Assembly (NCBI RefSeq): GCF_002285635.2
Contig: NZ_CP023049.2
Location: forward strand, 434,001 to 498,000
Origin: Chryseobacterium piperi
GTDB lineage: Bacteria; Bacteroidota; Bacteroidia; Flavobacteriales; Weeksellaceae
DNA length: 64,000 nucleotides
Direction: 5' to 3'
Below are positions 16,536-27,936 of the stretch, piece by piece. The notes below the pieces were generated by a model. The model made no database searches and had not been told where the DNA came from. It saw only the letters and a program-made list of their open reading frames with translations. The number at the start of each line of letters is the position of its first letter. Position 1 is the stretch's first letter. A program made the position numbers and the translations under genes.

Positions 16536-18029
16536 TTACTGCTTTGGCTTACTTTTCTTTTCCCTTGTGATTTCATCTTTAATCCATTTTAGCTGGACGT
16601 CATTTTTATTGATAATATCCTGTAGTGTTTCTGTGACTGTGGTGTCGGGAATGACCCCATGCTGAGAATTGGTAAGGGTGATATTAGGATTAACTAATAG
16701 TAGTCCGATAGGAAGTGTAAGCTTCGAATTAGGAAGAACTTGATAAGAATAAAATCCGGCAACGGTTCCATCATTGGCACCTCCGGTTTCTTCTCCTACC
16801 AGAAAAGCTTTCTTGTCGAATTTTAATTTGGAGCTTATAATGGAAGATGCTGAAAAGCTTCCGCCGTTAATCAAGACAAAAATTTTCCCCTTGAAGGCAT
16901 TTTTACGGGGTTTGGTAACATTGTCAGCTTTTATTTTATAGTAAAATTTTCCATCTTTTCCTTTATAGGTGTGAAGCGTTTTCAGGAAAAGATAGGTAGG
17001 ATATGCAATCCCTTTTAATGCATATTCCAGCGGGCTGCTTTTTTTGAAATATTTTGTTTTTAAAGGTGTTGTTCCGGAGTTGATACGTGATGGCTTTATC
17101 AGTGTAAAAGGTTCAGAAACCAAATAAGAATATAAATTATTAATCTCCTGTAATGATCCCCCATAATTATTTCGGATATCAAGTATCAGGTATGAAGACT
17201 TAGCTTCCTTAATTCTTTCAAAGGTGTCTCTGTAAAATTTTTCAGAGTTATTATTTGAAAATTTCTTTATACTAATATAAGCTATTGTGTTACCCTCATC
17301 AAGGAATCTGAAACTTCTGTTAGAAGCACAATAGTAATTCTTTTTTTTACTTGTCTTGTTTTGAAGCCCTTCTTTTTCCTTTTCTCTTTCCAGAATATAG
17401 CTTTGCTTTTGCTGATGATATTGGGTTTCAATCTTTACATGATCTAGGTATCCGTTTTCCATACTGAAAAAACAAAAGAATGTATCTTTTAAATAATAAG
17501 GAATGAAAGTCGTATTACGTCCATCACTGCTGATGAGCTTTTTGTATTTGTGGATGTAAGTTGTTACGGGAATATCATTAATACTCAGGATTTCAGTCCC
17601 GGGCTTTATATTGAAAAGGGAGTCTTTATTTTCTATGATATAGAGACGAGTTCCTTTGATGTAATATTTGAAGTAGCTGAATAATCGTCCTTCACTATTA
17701 CTGTTTTTTATTTTTTCATAAGGGATTAATAAAGAAAGATGTCCCTCTCGTATTGTAGTGATTACCGGTTGTAATTTAAAATAAAACTGAAGAGCCGTAA
17801 GAGGTTTGTCTATGGTTTGTTTGAGACTGTCAAACTTATAATCCAGGTCTTTTCGGGGTATATATTTATAGAGTTGAGGATGCATTTCCTTTAGTTTGGT
17901 ATATGCATAATCAACATCTTTTTTGAGAAGATCCGGAGCAGTATACACGGGTTCCTGTTCATTTTGTTTCACAACAGAAGAGCAGGACCATAATGTAGCC
18001 AGTCCAAATAAAAATAATAAAAATTTCAA
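16536..18029 (-). CDS. S41 family peptidase (tail-specific protease-like) lipoprotein
   Basis: The 497-residue protein starts with a lipoprotein signal (LATLWSC, cysteine 16). It has a PDZ-like region with GTEILSINDIPV and a C-terminal S41 catalytic domain with YLILDIRNNYGG, the serine nucleophile region NGGSFSASS, and the lysine region KKAFLVGEETGG. Family members cleave proteins or peptides in the periplasm or at the outer membrane. It is the first gene of a possible three-gene minus-strand run with the AraC regulator and DUF417. Target and physiological role are unknown. Confidence 0.9.
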   Translation of the reverse strand: MKFLLFLFGLATLWSCSSVVKQNEQEPVYTAPDLLKKDVDYAYTKLKEMHPQLYKYIPRKDLDYKFDSLKQTIDKPLTALQFYFKLQPVITTIREGHLSLLIPYEKIKNSNSEGRLFSYFKYYIKGTRLYIIENKDSLFNIKPGTEILSINDIPVTTYIHKYKKLISSDGRNTTFIPYYLKDTFFCFFSMENGYLDHVKIETQYHQQKQSYILEREKEKEGLQNKTSKKKNYYCASNRSFRFLDEGNTIAYISIKKFSNNNSEKFYRDTFERIKEAKSSYLILDIRNNYGGSLQEINNLYSYLVSEPFTLIKPSRINSGTTPLKTKYFKKSSPLEYALKGIAYPTYLFLKTLHTYKGKDGKFYYKIKADNVTKPRKNAFKGKIFVLINGGSFSASSIISSKLKFDKKAFLVGEETGGANDGTVAGFYSYQVLPNSKLTLPIGLLLVNPNITLTNSQHGVIPDTTVTETLQDIINKNDVQLKWIKDEITREKKSKPKQ

Positions 18030-18201
18030 ATTCTTTGTGTTTAAACTTACAAATTTAGACGTTTAAAATTATTTGGATATTAAAAAAAATATAATTTTTT
18101 GAGTTACAGTGATAATTTTACGTTAAAAAATAGGGTGTTTTTATTCTTTTATGTACCATTTAAATTTAAAAGTTAATACATTTGACCTTTATTTTTACCA
18201 A

Positions 18202-19296
18202 ATGATGTATTTAATTATTATTCTGTTCATTTCAATTGCAGTCTATTTCTTAATAACCAGCCAGCCGGCTTTTGGAGCGGAGCCTACTGGGAAAAGACTG
18301 GAAAAAATGAAAAAATCCAAACACTATAAAGAAAGCCAGTTTCATAACCTGAGCCATACACCATCTATCGCAGAGGGATATAGTATGCCCAAAGTTCTGT
18401 ATGATTTTTTTCTGGCTAAAAAAGATCCGCTTTTAAAACCATTAAAAAATATTCCGAGTGTACACACGGATCTCAAAAATATTTCAAAAGATCAGGATGT
18501 TTTCATCTGGCTGGGACACTCTTCTTATTATATCCAGACGGATGGAGTTTCTTTTTTGATTGATCCTGTTTTAAGCAGTTATGGTTCACCTTTTAAATAC
18601 TTTAATAAAGCATTTGCGGGGTCTGATATTTTTAAGCCTGAAGATATTCCAAATATTGATTATCTTGTTATTACGCATGATCATTATGATCATTTGGATT
18701 ATCCTACAGTAAAGGCAATCAGAAACAGGGTTGGAACTGTTATTCTGCCTTTGGGGGTTGGAGCTCATTTTGAGAAATGGGGATATAGTGAAAGCCAGCT
18801 TATTGAAGAAGAATGGGGAAGTACCAGTGATTTAAAAAATCAGATCAAAATAATCTATACTCCTGCAAGACATTTTTCCGGGAGAAAAGTAAAAAGAAAT
18901 GGTACGCTCTGGACTTCTTATGTGTTGGAAACGCCGACCAAAAAGATATTTTTAGGAGGTGATAGTGGCTACGATAGCCATTTTAAGATGATAGGGGAAA
19001 AGTACGGTCCTTTCGATTATGCGATCATGGAGAATGGGCAGTATAATGAGGCATGGAAATATATTCATGCTCTTCCTGAAGATGTAGTACAGGCAAGTAT
19101 TGATATCAATGCACGGAATATTATCCCCGTTCACTCCTCAAAATTCGCCCTCGCACTTCATCCATGGAATGAGCCCCTAAAAAAGATCACAAGCCTTAGC
19201 AAAGGGAAAAACTTGCATATCCTTACACCGATGATTGGGGAACAGGTGAATCTGAACCATTCGGACAATCAGTTCAGGCTATGGTGGGACGATTAA
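18202..19296 (+). CDS. Metallo-beta-lactamase-fold hydrolase, NAPE-PLD/UlaG-like, membrane anchored
   Basis: I favour the ATG pair at 18202/18205, because it gives an immediate hydrophobic anchor (MYLIIILFISIAVYFLI); an in-frame ATG also exists at 18151. The MBL domain shows the metal motif THDHYDH, the preceding IDPVLSSYGSP, and later metal ligands in GGDSGYDSHF and IIPVHSSKF. The pattern IWLGHSSYYIQTDGVSFLIDP is typical of the NAPE-PLD-like branch, which hydrolyses phosphodiester bonds of N-acyl phospholipids, though bacterial members vary in substrate. The stop codon is 2 bases from the convergent acetyltransferase gene. Confidence 0.87.
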   Translation: MMYLIIILFISIAVYFLITSQPAFGAEPTGKRLEKMKKSKHYKESQFHNLSHTPSIAEGYSMPKVLYDFFLAKKDPLLKPLKNIPSVHTDLKNISKDQDVFIWLGHSSYYIQTDGVSFLIDPVLSSYGSPFKYFNKAFAGSDIFKPEDIPNIDYLVITHDHYDHLDYPTVKAIRNRVGTVILPLGVGAHFEKWGYSESQLIEEEWGSTSDLKNQIKIIYTPARHFSGRKVKRNGTLWTSYVLETPTKKIFLGGDSGYDSHFKMIGEKYGPFDYAIMENGQYNEAWKYIHALPEDVVQASIDINARNIIPVHSSKFALALHPWNEPLKKITSLSKGKNLHILTPMIGEQVNLNHSDNQFRLWWDD

Positions 19297-19298
19297 TT

Positions 19299-19586
19299 TC
19301 AGGCGTGCCAGATATCTTTATACCTTTTAGGATGGTTTTCAAATTGTAGTCTTACAAAATCACATTCAGGATCTATTAATAGGTCCTTTTCTTCTGCATA
19401 TCGTACCAGTTCATCTAAAAGAAGTTTTGCATATCCTTGTCCTTCGAGATCCTCATTTAATTTGGTGTAGTAAACAATTAATTGTCTTCCGTCAATCTCT
19501 ATGGACATGTAACCTGCCTTTTTCTCATCGATTAACATCTGCAATTCATCCTGATATGGAGATATTTCAAACTTTAAATTTTCCAT
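19299..19586 (-). CDS. Small GNAT-fold N-acetyltransferase (YjdJ type)
   Basis: The 95-residue protein is a minimal GNAT domain with the acetyl-CoA motif LEGQGYAKLLLDELVRYAEEKD and the C-terminal DPECDFVRLQFENHP segment typical of the short YjdJ-like group. The substrate is unknown. It is convergent with the MBL hydrolase gene with only 2 bases between stop codons. Confidence 0.85.
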   Translation of the reverse strand: MENLKFEISPYQDELQMLIDEKKAGYMSIEIDGRQLIVYYTKLNEDLEGQGYAKLLLDELVRYAEEKDLLIDPECDFVRLQFENHPKRYKDIWHA

Positions 19587-20062
19587 AATATTGAGATTTT
19601 GGTGGATTAAATATGATTTTAGAGAGCTTAAAAAATAATCTCTTCTTTAAAATTACAAATTAAAATAATACAAAAGAACAATTTTTAGGAATCTTAACGC
19701 AATTTAGACTGTTTTCAATTAACAAATGGTTAAGTGGTAGAGTATGAATAGGTTATATTTTTGTTCTGAATTAAAATAGACTGAATTTCAGGATTGTTGA
19801 TTAATAACCCTTTATTCATGGGGGATTGCAGTTTGTAAAACTATTTCAAAGGTTTTCAGGTGTTTATGAGTTTTTATTAAAAAAATGTACTATCCATCAT
19901 CAATTTGGCATTTTTATTGTCATTACAAGATCACCATTAGAATCACTTATCACTATACACTTAATTTTTTTAAGATGACTGTTCGAAAGATCAGTCATTT
20001 TTTATTGCCTTCAGGTGTAGCAAAAATGAATTACCTTTGTTTGAATTTTATAACTTTGAACA
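19587..20062. other. 476-bp intergenic region with promoter-like and terminator-like elements
   Basis: No convincing protein gene is seen. On the plus strand a TATTTTTG box lies near 19755, and a terminator-like hairpin (ATGACTG at 19975-19981, CAGTCAT at 19992-19998, then a T run) follows about 220 bases later. Together they could delimit a small RNA. A 72-codon ORF at 19885-20103 runs through the hairpin and into the AraC gene and is not credible. Confidence 0.35.
20032..20039 (+). promoter_or_regulatory. -7 box of the AraC/aldo-keto reductase/MBL operon
   Basis: TACCTTTG matches TAnnTTTG; a TTG lies at 20005-20007, within the spacing seen in Bacteroidota promoters. The start codon is 23 bases downstream. 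Confidence 0.5.
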
Positions 20063-20968
20063 ATGGAAATATCAGAGTCTTTACAAGAATTTTATCATCG
20101 TAATCAGGTACCGGTTTTCCCCTCGTGTCTTTTACATACAGGCTTAGGACATTTTAATGTTTTCTCCAGGGATAACTGTGCATTGGTGAGTCCTTACAGC
20201 AGAAGAGATTATTATAAGATTTCATTGATTATTGGAAAAGGAAAGCTTCATTATGCCGATAAGTGGATCCGGATAGATCAGCCGGCTTTATTGTTTTCGA
20301 ACCCTGTTATTCCTTATTCCTGGGAGGCAGACAATGAAGAGCAGACAGGCTGGTTTTGCCTTTTTACAGACCAGTTTCTTCAGAATGGAACCCGTTTGGG
20401 AAACCTTCAGGACTCCCCTCTTTTTAAAATAGGAGGCACGCCAGTCTTCTTCGTTAATGATGAACAGCAGAAATCTATTTCAGATATTTTTGAAAAAATG
20501 ATGACAGAAATCCAATCTGATTATATCCATAAATATGATATGCTTCGTAGTTATCTTCATATTTTAATCCATGAAACCATGAAGATGCATCCTGCAGAGA
20601 GCTTTGAGCCTTATCAAAATGCTTCACAAAGAGTAGCTTCGTTATTTATGGAATTACTGGAAAGACAGTTTCCGATTGACAGTCCTGAAGCATTTTTAAA
20701 ACTTAAAACACCTAATGATTATGCAGAAAGTCTCTCCATTCATGTTAATTCTTTAAACCGTTCAGTAAAAGAAGTTACGGGAAGAACGACTACGCAGCAG
20801 ATTACCGCAAGGATTATTCAGGAAGCTCATGCTCTTTTGAAGCACACCGACTGGAGTATTTCTGAAATTGCTTATGGTCTTGGATTTGAAGAACCTGCCT
20901 ATTTTACGAACTATTTTAAAAAACAAACTGGCAATACTCCCAATATGCTAAGAAATAATCTTGTTTGA
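20063..20968 (+). CDS. AraC family transcriptional regulator
   Basis: The 301-residue protein has an N-terminal cupin-like domain (LYHADKWIRIDQPALLFSNP-type AraC_binding pattern) and a C-terminal HTH_18 domain with LSIHVNSLNRSVKEVTGRTT and WSISEIAYGLGFEEPAYFTNYFKKQTGNTP. It is followed 87 bases later by an aldo/keto reductase and then by an MBL-fold protein, so it probably controls this operon. Such AraC-plus-reductase sets in Flavobacteriia are often thought to be inducible by small electrophiles; the inducer here is unknown. Confidence 0.92.
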   Translation: MEISESLQEFYHRNQVPVFPSCLLHTGLGHFNVFSRDNCALVSPYSRRDYYKISLIIGKGKLHYADKWIRIDQPALLFSNPVIPYSWEADNEEQTGWFCLFTDQFLQNGTRLGNLQDSPLFKIGGTPVFFVNDEQQKSISDIFEKMMTEIQSDYIHKYDMLRSYLHILIHETMKMHPAESFEPYQNASQRVASLFMELLERQFPIDSPEAFLKLKTPNDYAESLSIHVNSLNRSVKEVTGRTTTQQITARIIQEAHALLKHTDWSISEIAYGLGFEEPAYFTNYFKKQTGNTPNMLRNNLV

Positions 20969-21055
20969 ATTTTATAATTTTTAGTTTGAATTCTATATGA
21001 AATGTCTGGGTTTGTTATTATAATTTTGTTATTATAATTTAAAACCACAGCAATC

Positions 21056-22057
21056 ATGAAATTTAGAAAATTAGGAAATACAGGAGAACAACTGTCCGCT
21101 ATCGGTCTGGGATGTATGGGAATGAGCTTTGCATATGGTCCAGCGGATGAACAAGAGAGTATTAACACGCTGCATAGAGCTTTAGATTTAGGAGTTAACT
21201 TCTGGGATACGGCTGATATGTATGCCAATGGAGAAAATGAAAAACTGATTTCCAAAGTATTGGTTCCAAATCGTGATAAAATTTTTATCGCTACAAAATT
21301 CGGATTTAGATTTAAAGACGGTAAAGCCAGTCACAGTGGTGCTCCCGGAACTTATTTTGACGGTTCCCCGGAGTGGATCAGACAGGCCGTAGATTTAAGT
21401 CTTCAGAGACTGAAAATTGATACAATAGATTTATATTATGCACACAGGGTTGATCCGAATATCCCTGTTGAGGAAACAGTAGGAGCGATGGCAGAGCTTG
21501 TAAAAGAGGGGAAGGTAAAATATATTGGTTTATCAGAAGCTTCTGCTGAATCAATCAGAAAAGCCAATAATATTCACCCAATTACGGCTTTGCAGTCCGA
21601 ATATTCAATCCTTACAAGAGATGTTGAAAAAGAGATTTTACCCACAATCAGAGAGCTGGGAATTTCCTTAGTTCCTTACTCCCCTTTAGCAAGAGGACTT
21701 TTCGCTAACATCAATGAAGCACAGAATTTTGGAGATGATGATTTCAGAAAGTCATTACCCCGTTATCAGGAGGCAAGCCTCGAAAATAACAGGAACTTAG
21801 CTAAAGAATTTAATGATTTTGCTAATGTTAAAGGAGTAAAAGGAACACAGTTAGCATTAGCGTGGGTATTGAACCAGGGAGATGATATTATTCCTATTCC
21901 GGGAACCAAACGGATTAAATACCTGGAAGAAAATATTAAAGCAACGGATATTGAGCTTTCTCAATCAGATCTGAATACGATTGATACCATCTTGAAAAAG
22001 TACCCCAATGTTGGAGAAAGATATAGTGAAGGATCTATGAAATTGGTCAATAATTAG
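21056..22057 (+). CDS. Aldo/keto reductase
   Basis: The 333-residue NADPH-dependent enzyme shows the family tetrad: D51 and Y56 in DTADMY, K81 in IATKFGF and H130 in YYAHRVDPN. The N-terminus (LGLGCMGMSFAYGP) and the C-terminal cofactor segment (IIPIPGTKRIKYLEENI) fit the AKR13-like group acting on broad aldehydes and ketones. It is the second gene of the AraC/AKR/MBL operon. Confidence 0.94.
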   Translation: MKFRKLGNTGEQLSAIGLGCMGMSFAYGPADEQESINTLHRALDLGVNFWDTADMYANGENEKLISKVLVPNRDKIFIATKFGFRFKDGKASHSGAPGTYFDGSPEWIRQAVDLSLQRLKIDTIDLYYAHRVDPNIPVEETVGAMAELVKEGKVKYIGLSEASAESIRKANNIHPITALQSEYSILTRDVEKEILPTIRELGISLVPYSPLARGLFANINEAQNFGDDDFRKSLPRYQEASLENNRNLAKEFNDFANVKGVKGTQLALAWVLNQGDDIIPIPGTKRIKYLEENIKATDIELSQSDLNTIDTILKKYPNVGERYSEGSMKLVNN

Positions 22058-22091
22058 ACTAAACATTATTTTAAAATAAGATACATCTGCA

Positions 22092-23084
22092 ATGAACAGA
22101 AGAGAACTTTTAAAAAATGGACTATTAGCAGGAGCTTTTAGTGTTTTACCTTTTGCCAATACTTTAGCGGGAACTCATAAGAAAACCTTAGTTTGGAAAG
22201 ATGATCTTTCAGGAGTTAAAAAAATCAAATTAGGAGAATTGGAGTTGTATATTCTTACAGATGGATATATTCACGAAGAAAACCTCTTGTCTTTTGCTCC
22301 CCGGGGAAATATATCTGAATTAAAGACCATTCTCAAAGATAATTTTCGCTCCGAAGATTCTATCGATATGGCAATGAATATTTTGCTGGTTAAAGCAAAA
22401 GACAGATTGATCTTAATGGATACCGGAATGGGAATTTTTGCAGACGAAAGAACCGGATTTCTGTTAAAAAGCTTGGAAAAAGCAGGGTTTTCAGCAGCTG
22501 ATGTTACCGATATATTTATTTCTCATGCTCATCCGGATCATATCGGCGGAGTGGTGGATAAAGAAGATAAACTGGTTTTTCCTAAAGCTGATATTTTTAT
22601 TTCGAAAGTTGAACATGATTTCTGGATGAGGGCAACACTCAAAGATTTTACCAATAGTGCTTTAAAAAAGCAACCGGAACTTCTTAATAAGATTATACTT
22701 GCCATTCAGAGGATCTTAAAGACTATAAAGCCAAAACTGAATTTTTATGATTTGGATAAATCGTTATATGATAATTTCAGCTTTCAGTTAGCACCGGGAC
22801 ATACACCGGGACTTACATTGGTGAATATTAATTCCGGAAATGAAAGTTTGCTGTATATCGCAGATCTGATGCATTCTGATGTCGTTTTATTTCCGCATCC
22901 CGATTGGGGATATTTCGGAGATACGGATCTGGATATTGCTATAGAATCACGGAAAAAAATCCTTGATCAATTAGCCAAAACTAAATCCAGAGCTTTTGCT
23001 TACCATTTGCCATGGCCTGGTTTAGGTTTCACCCAAAAGAAAGGCAATGGATTTGAATGGTTTCCGGAAAGCTTTATGAATTAA
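22092..23084 (+). CDS. Exported MBL-fold metallohydrolase
   Basis: The 330-residue protein begins with a Tat-like signal (MNRRELLKNGLLAGAFSVLP) and has the MBL motif SHAHPDHIGG, a further histidine in LAPGHTPG and a metal-bridging aspartate in YIADLMHSD. It resembles quorum-quenching lactonase-like or general MBL hydrolases of the exported kind. The gene starts 34 bases after the aldo/keto reductase and is surely co-transcribed. The substrate is unknown. Confidence 0.88.
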   Translation: MNRRELLKNGLLAGAFSVLPFANTLAGTHKKTLVWKDDLSGVKKIKLGELELYILTDGYIHEENLLSFAPRGNISELKTILKDNFRSEDSIDMAMNILLVKAKDRLILMDTGMGIFADERTGFLLKSLEKAGFSAADVTDIFISHAHPDHIGGVVDKEDKLVFPKADIFISKVEHDFWMRATLKDFTNSALKKQPELLNKIILAIQRILKTIKPKLNFYDLDKSLYDNFSFQLAPGHTPGLTLVNINSGNESLLYIADLMHSDVVLFPHPDWGYFGDTDLDIAIESRKKILDQLAKTKSRAFAYHLPWPGLGFTQKKGNGFEWFPESFMN

Positions 23085-23130
23085 TCCGACTTTGTTTAAA
23101 TTTTCTACAATAGACATAGTTAATAATAAG

Positions 23131-23158
23131 CCCTCTCAGAAATGAGAGGGTTTGTTGG
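23131..23158 (+). terminator. Terminator of the AraC/AKR/MBL operon
   Basis: Stem CCCTCTCA / TGAGAGGG with a GAAA loop, followed by TTTGTT, 46 bases after the MBL stop codon. Confidence 0.75.
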
Positions 23159-23202
23159 TAAGATAAAGATTGTTAGAATGTTTGCAGAATGAAATGGAAC
23201 TT

Positions 23203-23233
23203 ATTTATAAAATAAAAGAGGCTGTCTCAAAAG
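23203..23233 (+). repeat. Left terminal inverted repeat of the IS
   Basis: 31 bases containing GAGGCTGTCTCAAAAG, identical in inverse orientation to 24743-24773. GAGGCTGTC pairs with GACAGTCTC just inside the element, so the end forms a hairpin followed by TTTTT. Confidence 0.85.
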
Positions 23234-23334
23234 GACAGTCTCTTTTTAGTATTTCATTGAAAAAAGATTTCGATATTTTGAATAAAAAAAATATCTTGGA
23301 AAAAAGAAGATATAAGTCAAAAAAGCAGTCTGTT

Positions 23335-24672
23335 TTAGGCTGCTTTTGACATTTTCTTTAGATTGTGGGCAATTGCGAGTATGCCGATTTCTACCTCGAC
23401 TTTATTTTTTCCCCGAAGCATGAATCGTTTAAAATTTTTGTTGTGTTTGAGCTCTGCAAAAACAGGTTCAACATCATGGGATCTTTGTTTTCTGAGTTTG
23501 ATGCCCTTGCTGGTATTAAGAAGTTTGAAAACCTTTTCTCTGATTTTTGCCAATTTAGGATTGTTTTGTGAAGTGGTTATTTGTCCCGATTTCTGATCTT
23601 TTCTGAAGTAATTATATTTAACATAAGCTTTTATTTTCTTAGATTTTAACAAGTTGTAATTTTCTTCTGAGCCATAACCAGCATCAGCAACAAGCTCTTT
23701 GGGAGCTTTATGATAGCTTTCTTCAAAACCCAGTAAATGAGTCGCTAATGTTTTGGTGTCTGTTGGGTTGGGATGAATTGAATAATGTAAAATGAATTGT
23801 CTATGGGTAGAAATTTGTAGATTGTAAGCGGGTTTTAGTTGTCCGTTTCGCATATGATCCTCCTTCATTCGCATAAAAGTAGCGTCTGTATCGGTTTTGG
23901 AATAGGAATTTCTATCTTCTAATAATTCTTGCTGTTTTTTATATTTCTCTAAATTATCTGCCCAGTTTTTCTTAGCATAATTCAGTTTCTGACGAACTTT
24001 TGAAGCTACTTTTTTATCTTTCAAAACTTCATTGATCTTTTCGATGGTTTGAGTTACTTTTTCAGAATCTACTTCTTTAAAATCAATACTTTCTGTATTT
24101 TCAAGCTCGTCTTTGGCAACTGTTTCTGCATAGTTCCAAAGCTCTTCTAATTGCTCTGCAATCCTTTCTTTGTGTTTTTTGACAGCTCTTCCCCAAACAA
24201 AAGTATAGCGATTGGCATTGGCTTCTATCTTGGTGCCATCTACAAAAGTGGTTTTCAGACTTACCAAACCTTCCTTTTCCAAAAGAAGAACAATTTGTGT
24301 GAAAATAGCTTTAATCTCACCTTTCAATCGTTCACTACGGAACCTGTTTAAGGTGTTATGATCGGGACGGCTCATTGCAGAGAGCCACATAAAATGGATG
24401 TTTTCTTTCAAGGCCTGCTCCATTTTGCGGCTTGAATAGATATTGCTTAAATAGCCATAAATCAAAACTTTCAAAAGCATTTTCGGGTGGTAGCAAGATG
24501 TTCCGCCAGGTTTGTAGGTTTTAATTAAGCTTTTGATATCCAAGCCATCAATAATGTTTGAAACAATTTTCACAGGATGTCGCTCATCAATCAACTCCGA
24601 TAAATTGGGAGGAAAAAGCAGATTTTCTTTGGGGGTGTAATCTTTAAAGACTACTTTTGACGTACTTAACAC
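23335..24672 (-). CDS. IS1182 family transposase
   Basis: The 445-residue DDE transposase has the N-terminal DUF772-type domain (LLFPPNLSELIDERHPV, YHPKMLLKVLIYGYLSN, MSRPDHNTLNRFR). The catalytic acids are probably D in TTFVDGTKIEANANRY, D in VADAGYGSEENY and E in EPVFAELKHNKNF. A coiled-coil insertion lies around residues 180-270. It is intact, with an ATG at 24670-24672 and a stop at 23335. Transcription runs away from icd, in the same direction as icd. Confidence 0.93.
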   Translation of the reverse strand: MLSTSKVVFKDYTPKENLLFPPNLSELIDERHPVKIVSNIIDGLDIKSLIKTYKPGGTSCYHPKMLLKVLIYGYLSNIYSSRKMEQALKENIHFMWLSAMSRPDHNTLNRFRSERLKGEIKAIFTQIVLLLEKEGLVSLKTTFVDGTKIEANANRYTFVWGRAVKKHKERIAEQLEELWNYAETVAKDELENTESIDFKEVDSEKVTQTIEKINEVLKDKKVASKVRQKLNYAKKNWADNLEKYKKQQELLEDRNSYSKTDTDATFMRMKEDHMRNGQLKPAYNLQISTHRQFILHYSIHPNPTDTKTLATHLLGFEESYHKAPKELVADAGYGSEENYNLLKSKKIKAYVKYNYFRKDQKSGQITTSQNNPKLAKIREKVFKLLNTSKGIKLRKQRSHDVEPVFAELKHNKNFKRFMLRGKNKVEVEIGILAIAHNLKKMSKAA

Positions 24673-24742
24673 AATGCAAATTAATCAATTTGCAACTATT
24701 AGGAAAGCGAAAGCTTTCCTTTTTGCATAAAAAAGGCTATCT

Positions 24743-24773
24743 CTTTTGAGACAGCCTCTTTTATTTTATAAAT
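24743..24773 (-). repeat. Right terminal inverted repeat of the IS
   Basis: Perfect 31-base match in inverse orientation to 23203-23233. AGGCTATCTC at 24733-24742 pairs with GAGACAGCCT across a TTTT loop. On the plus strand the hairpin is followed by a T-rich run; on the minus strand it is followed by TTTTTT, so it could terminate icd transcripts. Confidence 0.85.
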
Positions 24774-24781
24774 TCAGGAAA

Positions 24782-27052
<2,271 letters not shown>

Positions 27053-27113
27053 TTAAATTTTTTTGGATTAATCCTCAGCAAGTTTTTGCACTTTAAGAAT
27101 TATTTAACCTTTA

Positions 27114-27148
27114 TTTGAAAGAAAAAATAAGTAATTTGAGTAAATTTG
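27114..27148 (+). promoter_or_regulatory. Promoter of tpx
   Basis: TTTG at 27114-27117 and TAAATTTG at 27141-27148 match the -33 and -7 elements of Bacteroidota promoters with 23 bases between. The tpx start codon follows 23 bases later. Confidence 0.6.
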
Positions 27149-27171
27149 AAAAAACCTAAAAAATAAATCAT

Positions 27172-27672
27172 ATGTCGACTACTATTACGTTAAAAGGAAA
27201 CGAAGTACATACTATAGGAAGCCTTCCGTCAAATGGAACAACAATAAGAGATTTTGCATTGGTAGATTCAGGATTAAATGTGAAAACACTGGCAGATTTT
27301 GAAGGAAAGAAAAAGGTCTTCAATATCTTTCCAAGTATAGATACGGGAACTTGTGCTGCTTCAGCAAGAAAATTCAATGAAGAAGCTTCCAGTTTAGATA
27401 ATACAGTTGTCATCAATGTCTCTAAAGATCTCCCATTTGCATTAGGAAGATTTTGTGCTGCAGAAGGCTTAAATAATGTAGAAACTCTATCTGATTTCAG
27501 AAGTAGTTTCGGAGATGACTATGAAGTAACGATGACAGACTCTCCTTTAAAAGGACTTCTAAGCCGTGCAGTAATCGTTACGGACGAAAATAACAAAGTG
27601 GTATATACCGAGCAGGTTTCTGAAATCGTTAATGAACCAAATTATAGTGCCGCTATTGAAGCATTAAAATAA
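27172..27672 (+). CDS. tpx: Thiol peroxidase (atypical 2-Cys peroxiredoxin)
   Basis: The 166-residue cytoplasmic enzyme reduces alkyl hydroperoxides and H2O2 with thioredoxin. The peroxidatic cysteine is C61 (DTGTCAASARKFN) and the resolving cysteine is C95 (LGRFCAAEGL), the same positions as in E. coli Tpx. The TxxC active site reads TGTC. The gene is monocistronic, with a clear promoter and a strong terminator, divergent from icd. Confidence 0.96.
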   Translation: MSTTITLKGNEVHTIGSLPSNGTTIRDFALVDSGLNVKTLADFEGKKKVFNIFPSIDTGTCAASARKFNEEASSLDNTVVINVSKDLPFALGRFCAAEGLNNVETLSDFRSSFGDDYEVTMTDSPLKGLLSRAVIVTDENNKVVYTEQVSEIVNEPNYSAAIEALK

Positions 27673-27693
27673 ATAATTGAAAATTAAAATTTC

Positions 27694-27736
27694 AAAAAGC
27701 CTTATGGAAGTTCTGACTTTCGTAAGGCTTTTTTAT
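27694..27736 (+). terminator. Terminator of tpx
   Basis: Stem AAAAGCCTTA / TAAGGCTTTT with a larger loop and a T run, 22 bases after the stop codon. Confidence 0.85.
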
Positions 27737-27936
27737 TTAAAAATTATATGAAAGATAGGCCAGAGTTTGTTTTAAAAAAAGAGAATGATCACTAGAAAAT
27801 AGTAAGGATATTTTTAATTCAATGAAATAGAACGAAATGCATAAAGAAAAGATCTAAAATAAGTATTGGTTTTAAACCTTTGATCATCTTTTTCATATCT
27901 TTATTAAAATTTAAAACATAAGACATTCAATTGTTA

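Larger units (their letters stand above)
23203..24773 (-). mobile_element. IS1182-family insertion sequence, intact
   Basis: The element is bounded by perfect 31-bp inverted repeats (23203-23233 and 24743-24773) and encodes one full-length transposase on the minus strand. The outermost bases contain TTATAA on both sides. This is itself palindromic, so part of the apparent repeat may be a target duplication; the true ends could be a few bases further in. Each end also folds into a hairpin followed by a T run. The right end is 9 bases from the icd stop codon. No gene appears to be disrupted. Confidence 0.9.

Noticed and set aside
19885-20103. 72-codon plus-strand ORF
   Set aside because: It runs through a terminator-like hairpin and the promoter and start of the AraC gene, and its residue pattern is not protein-like.
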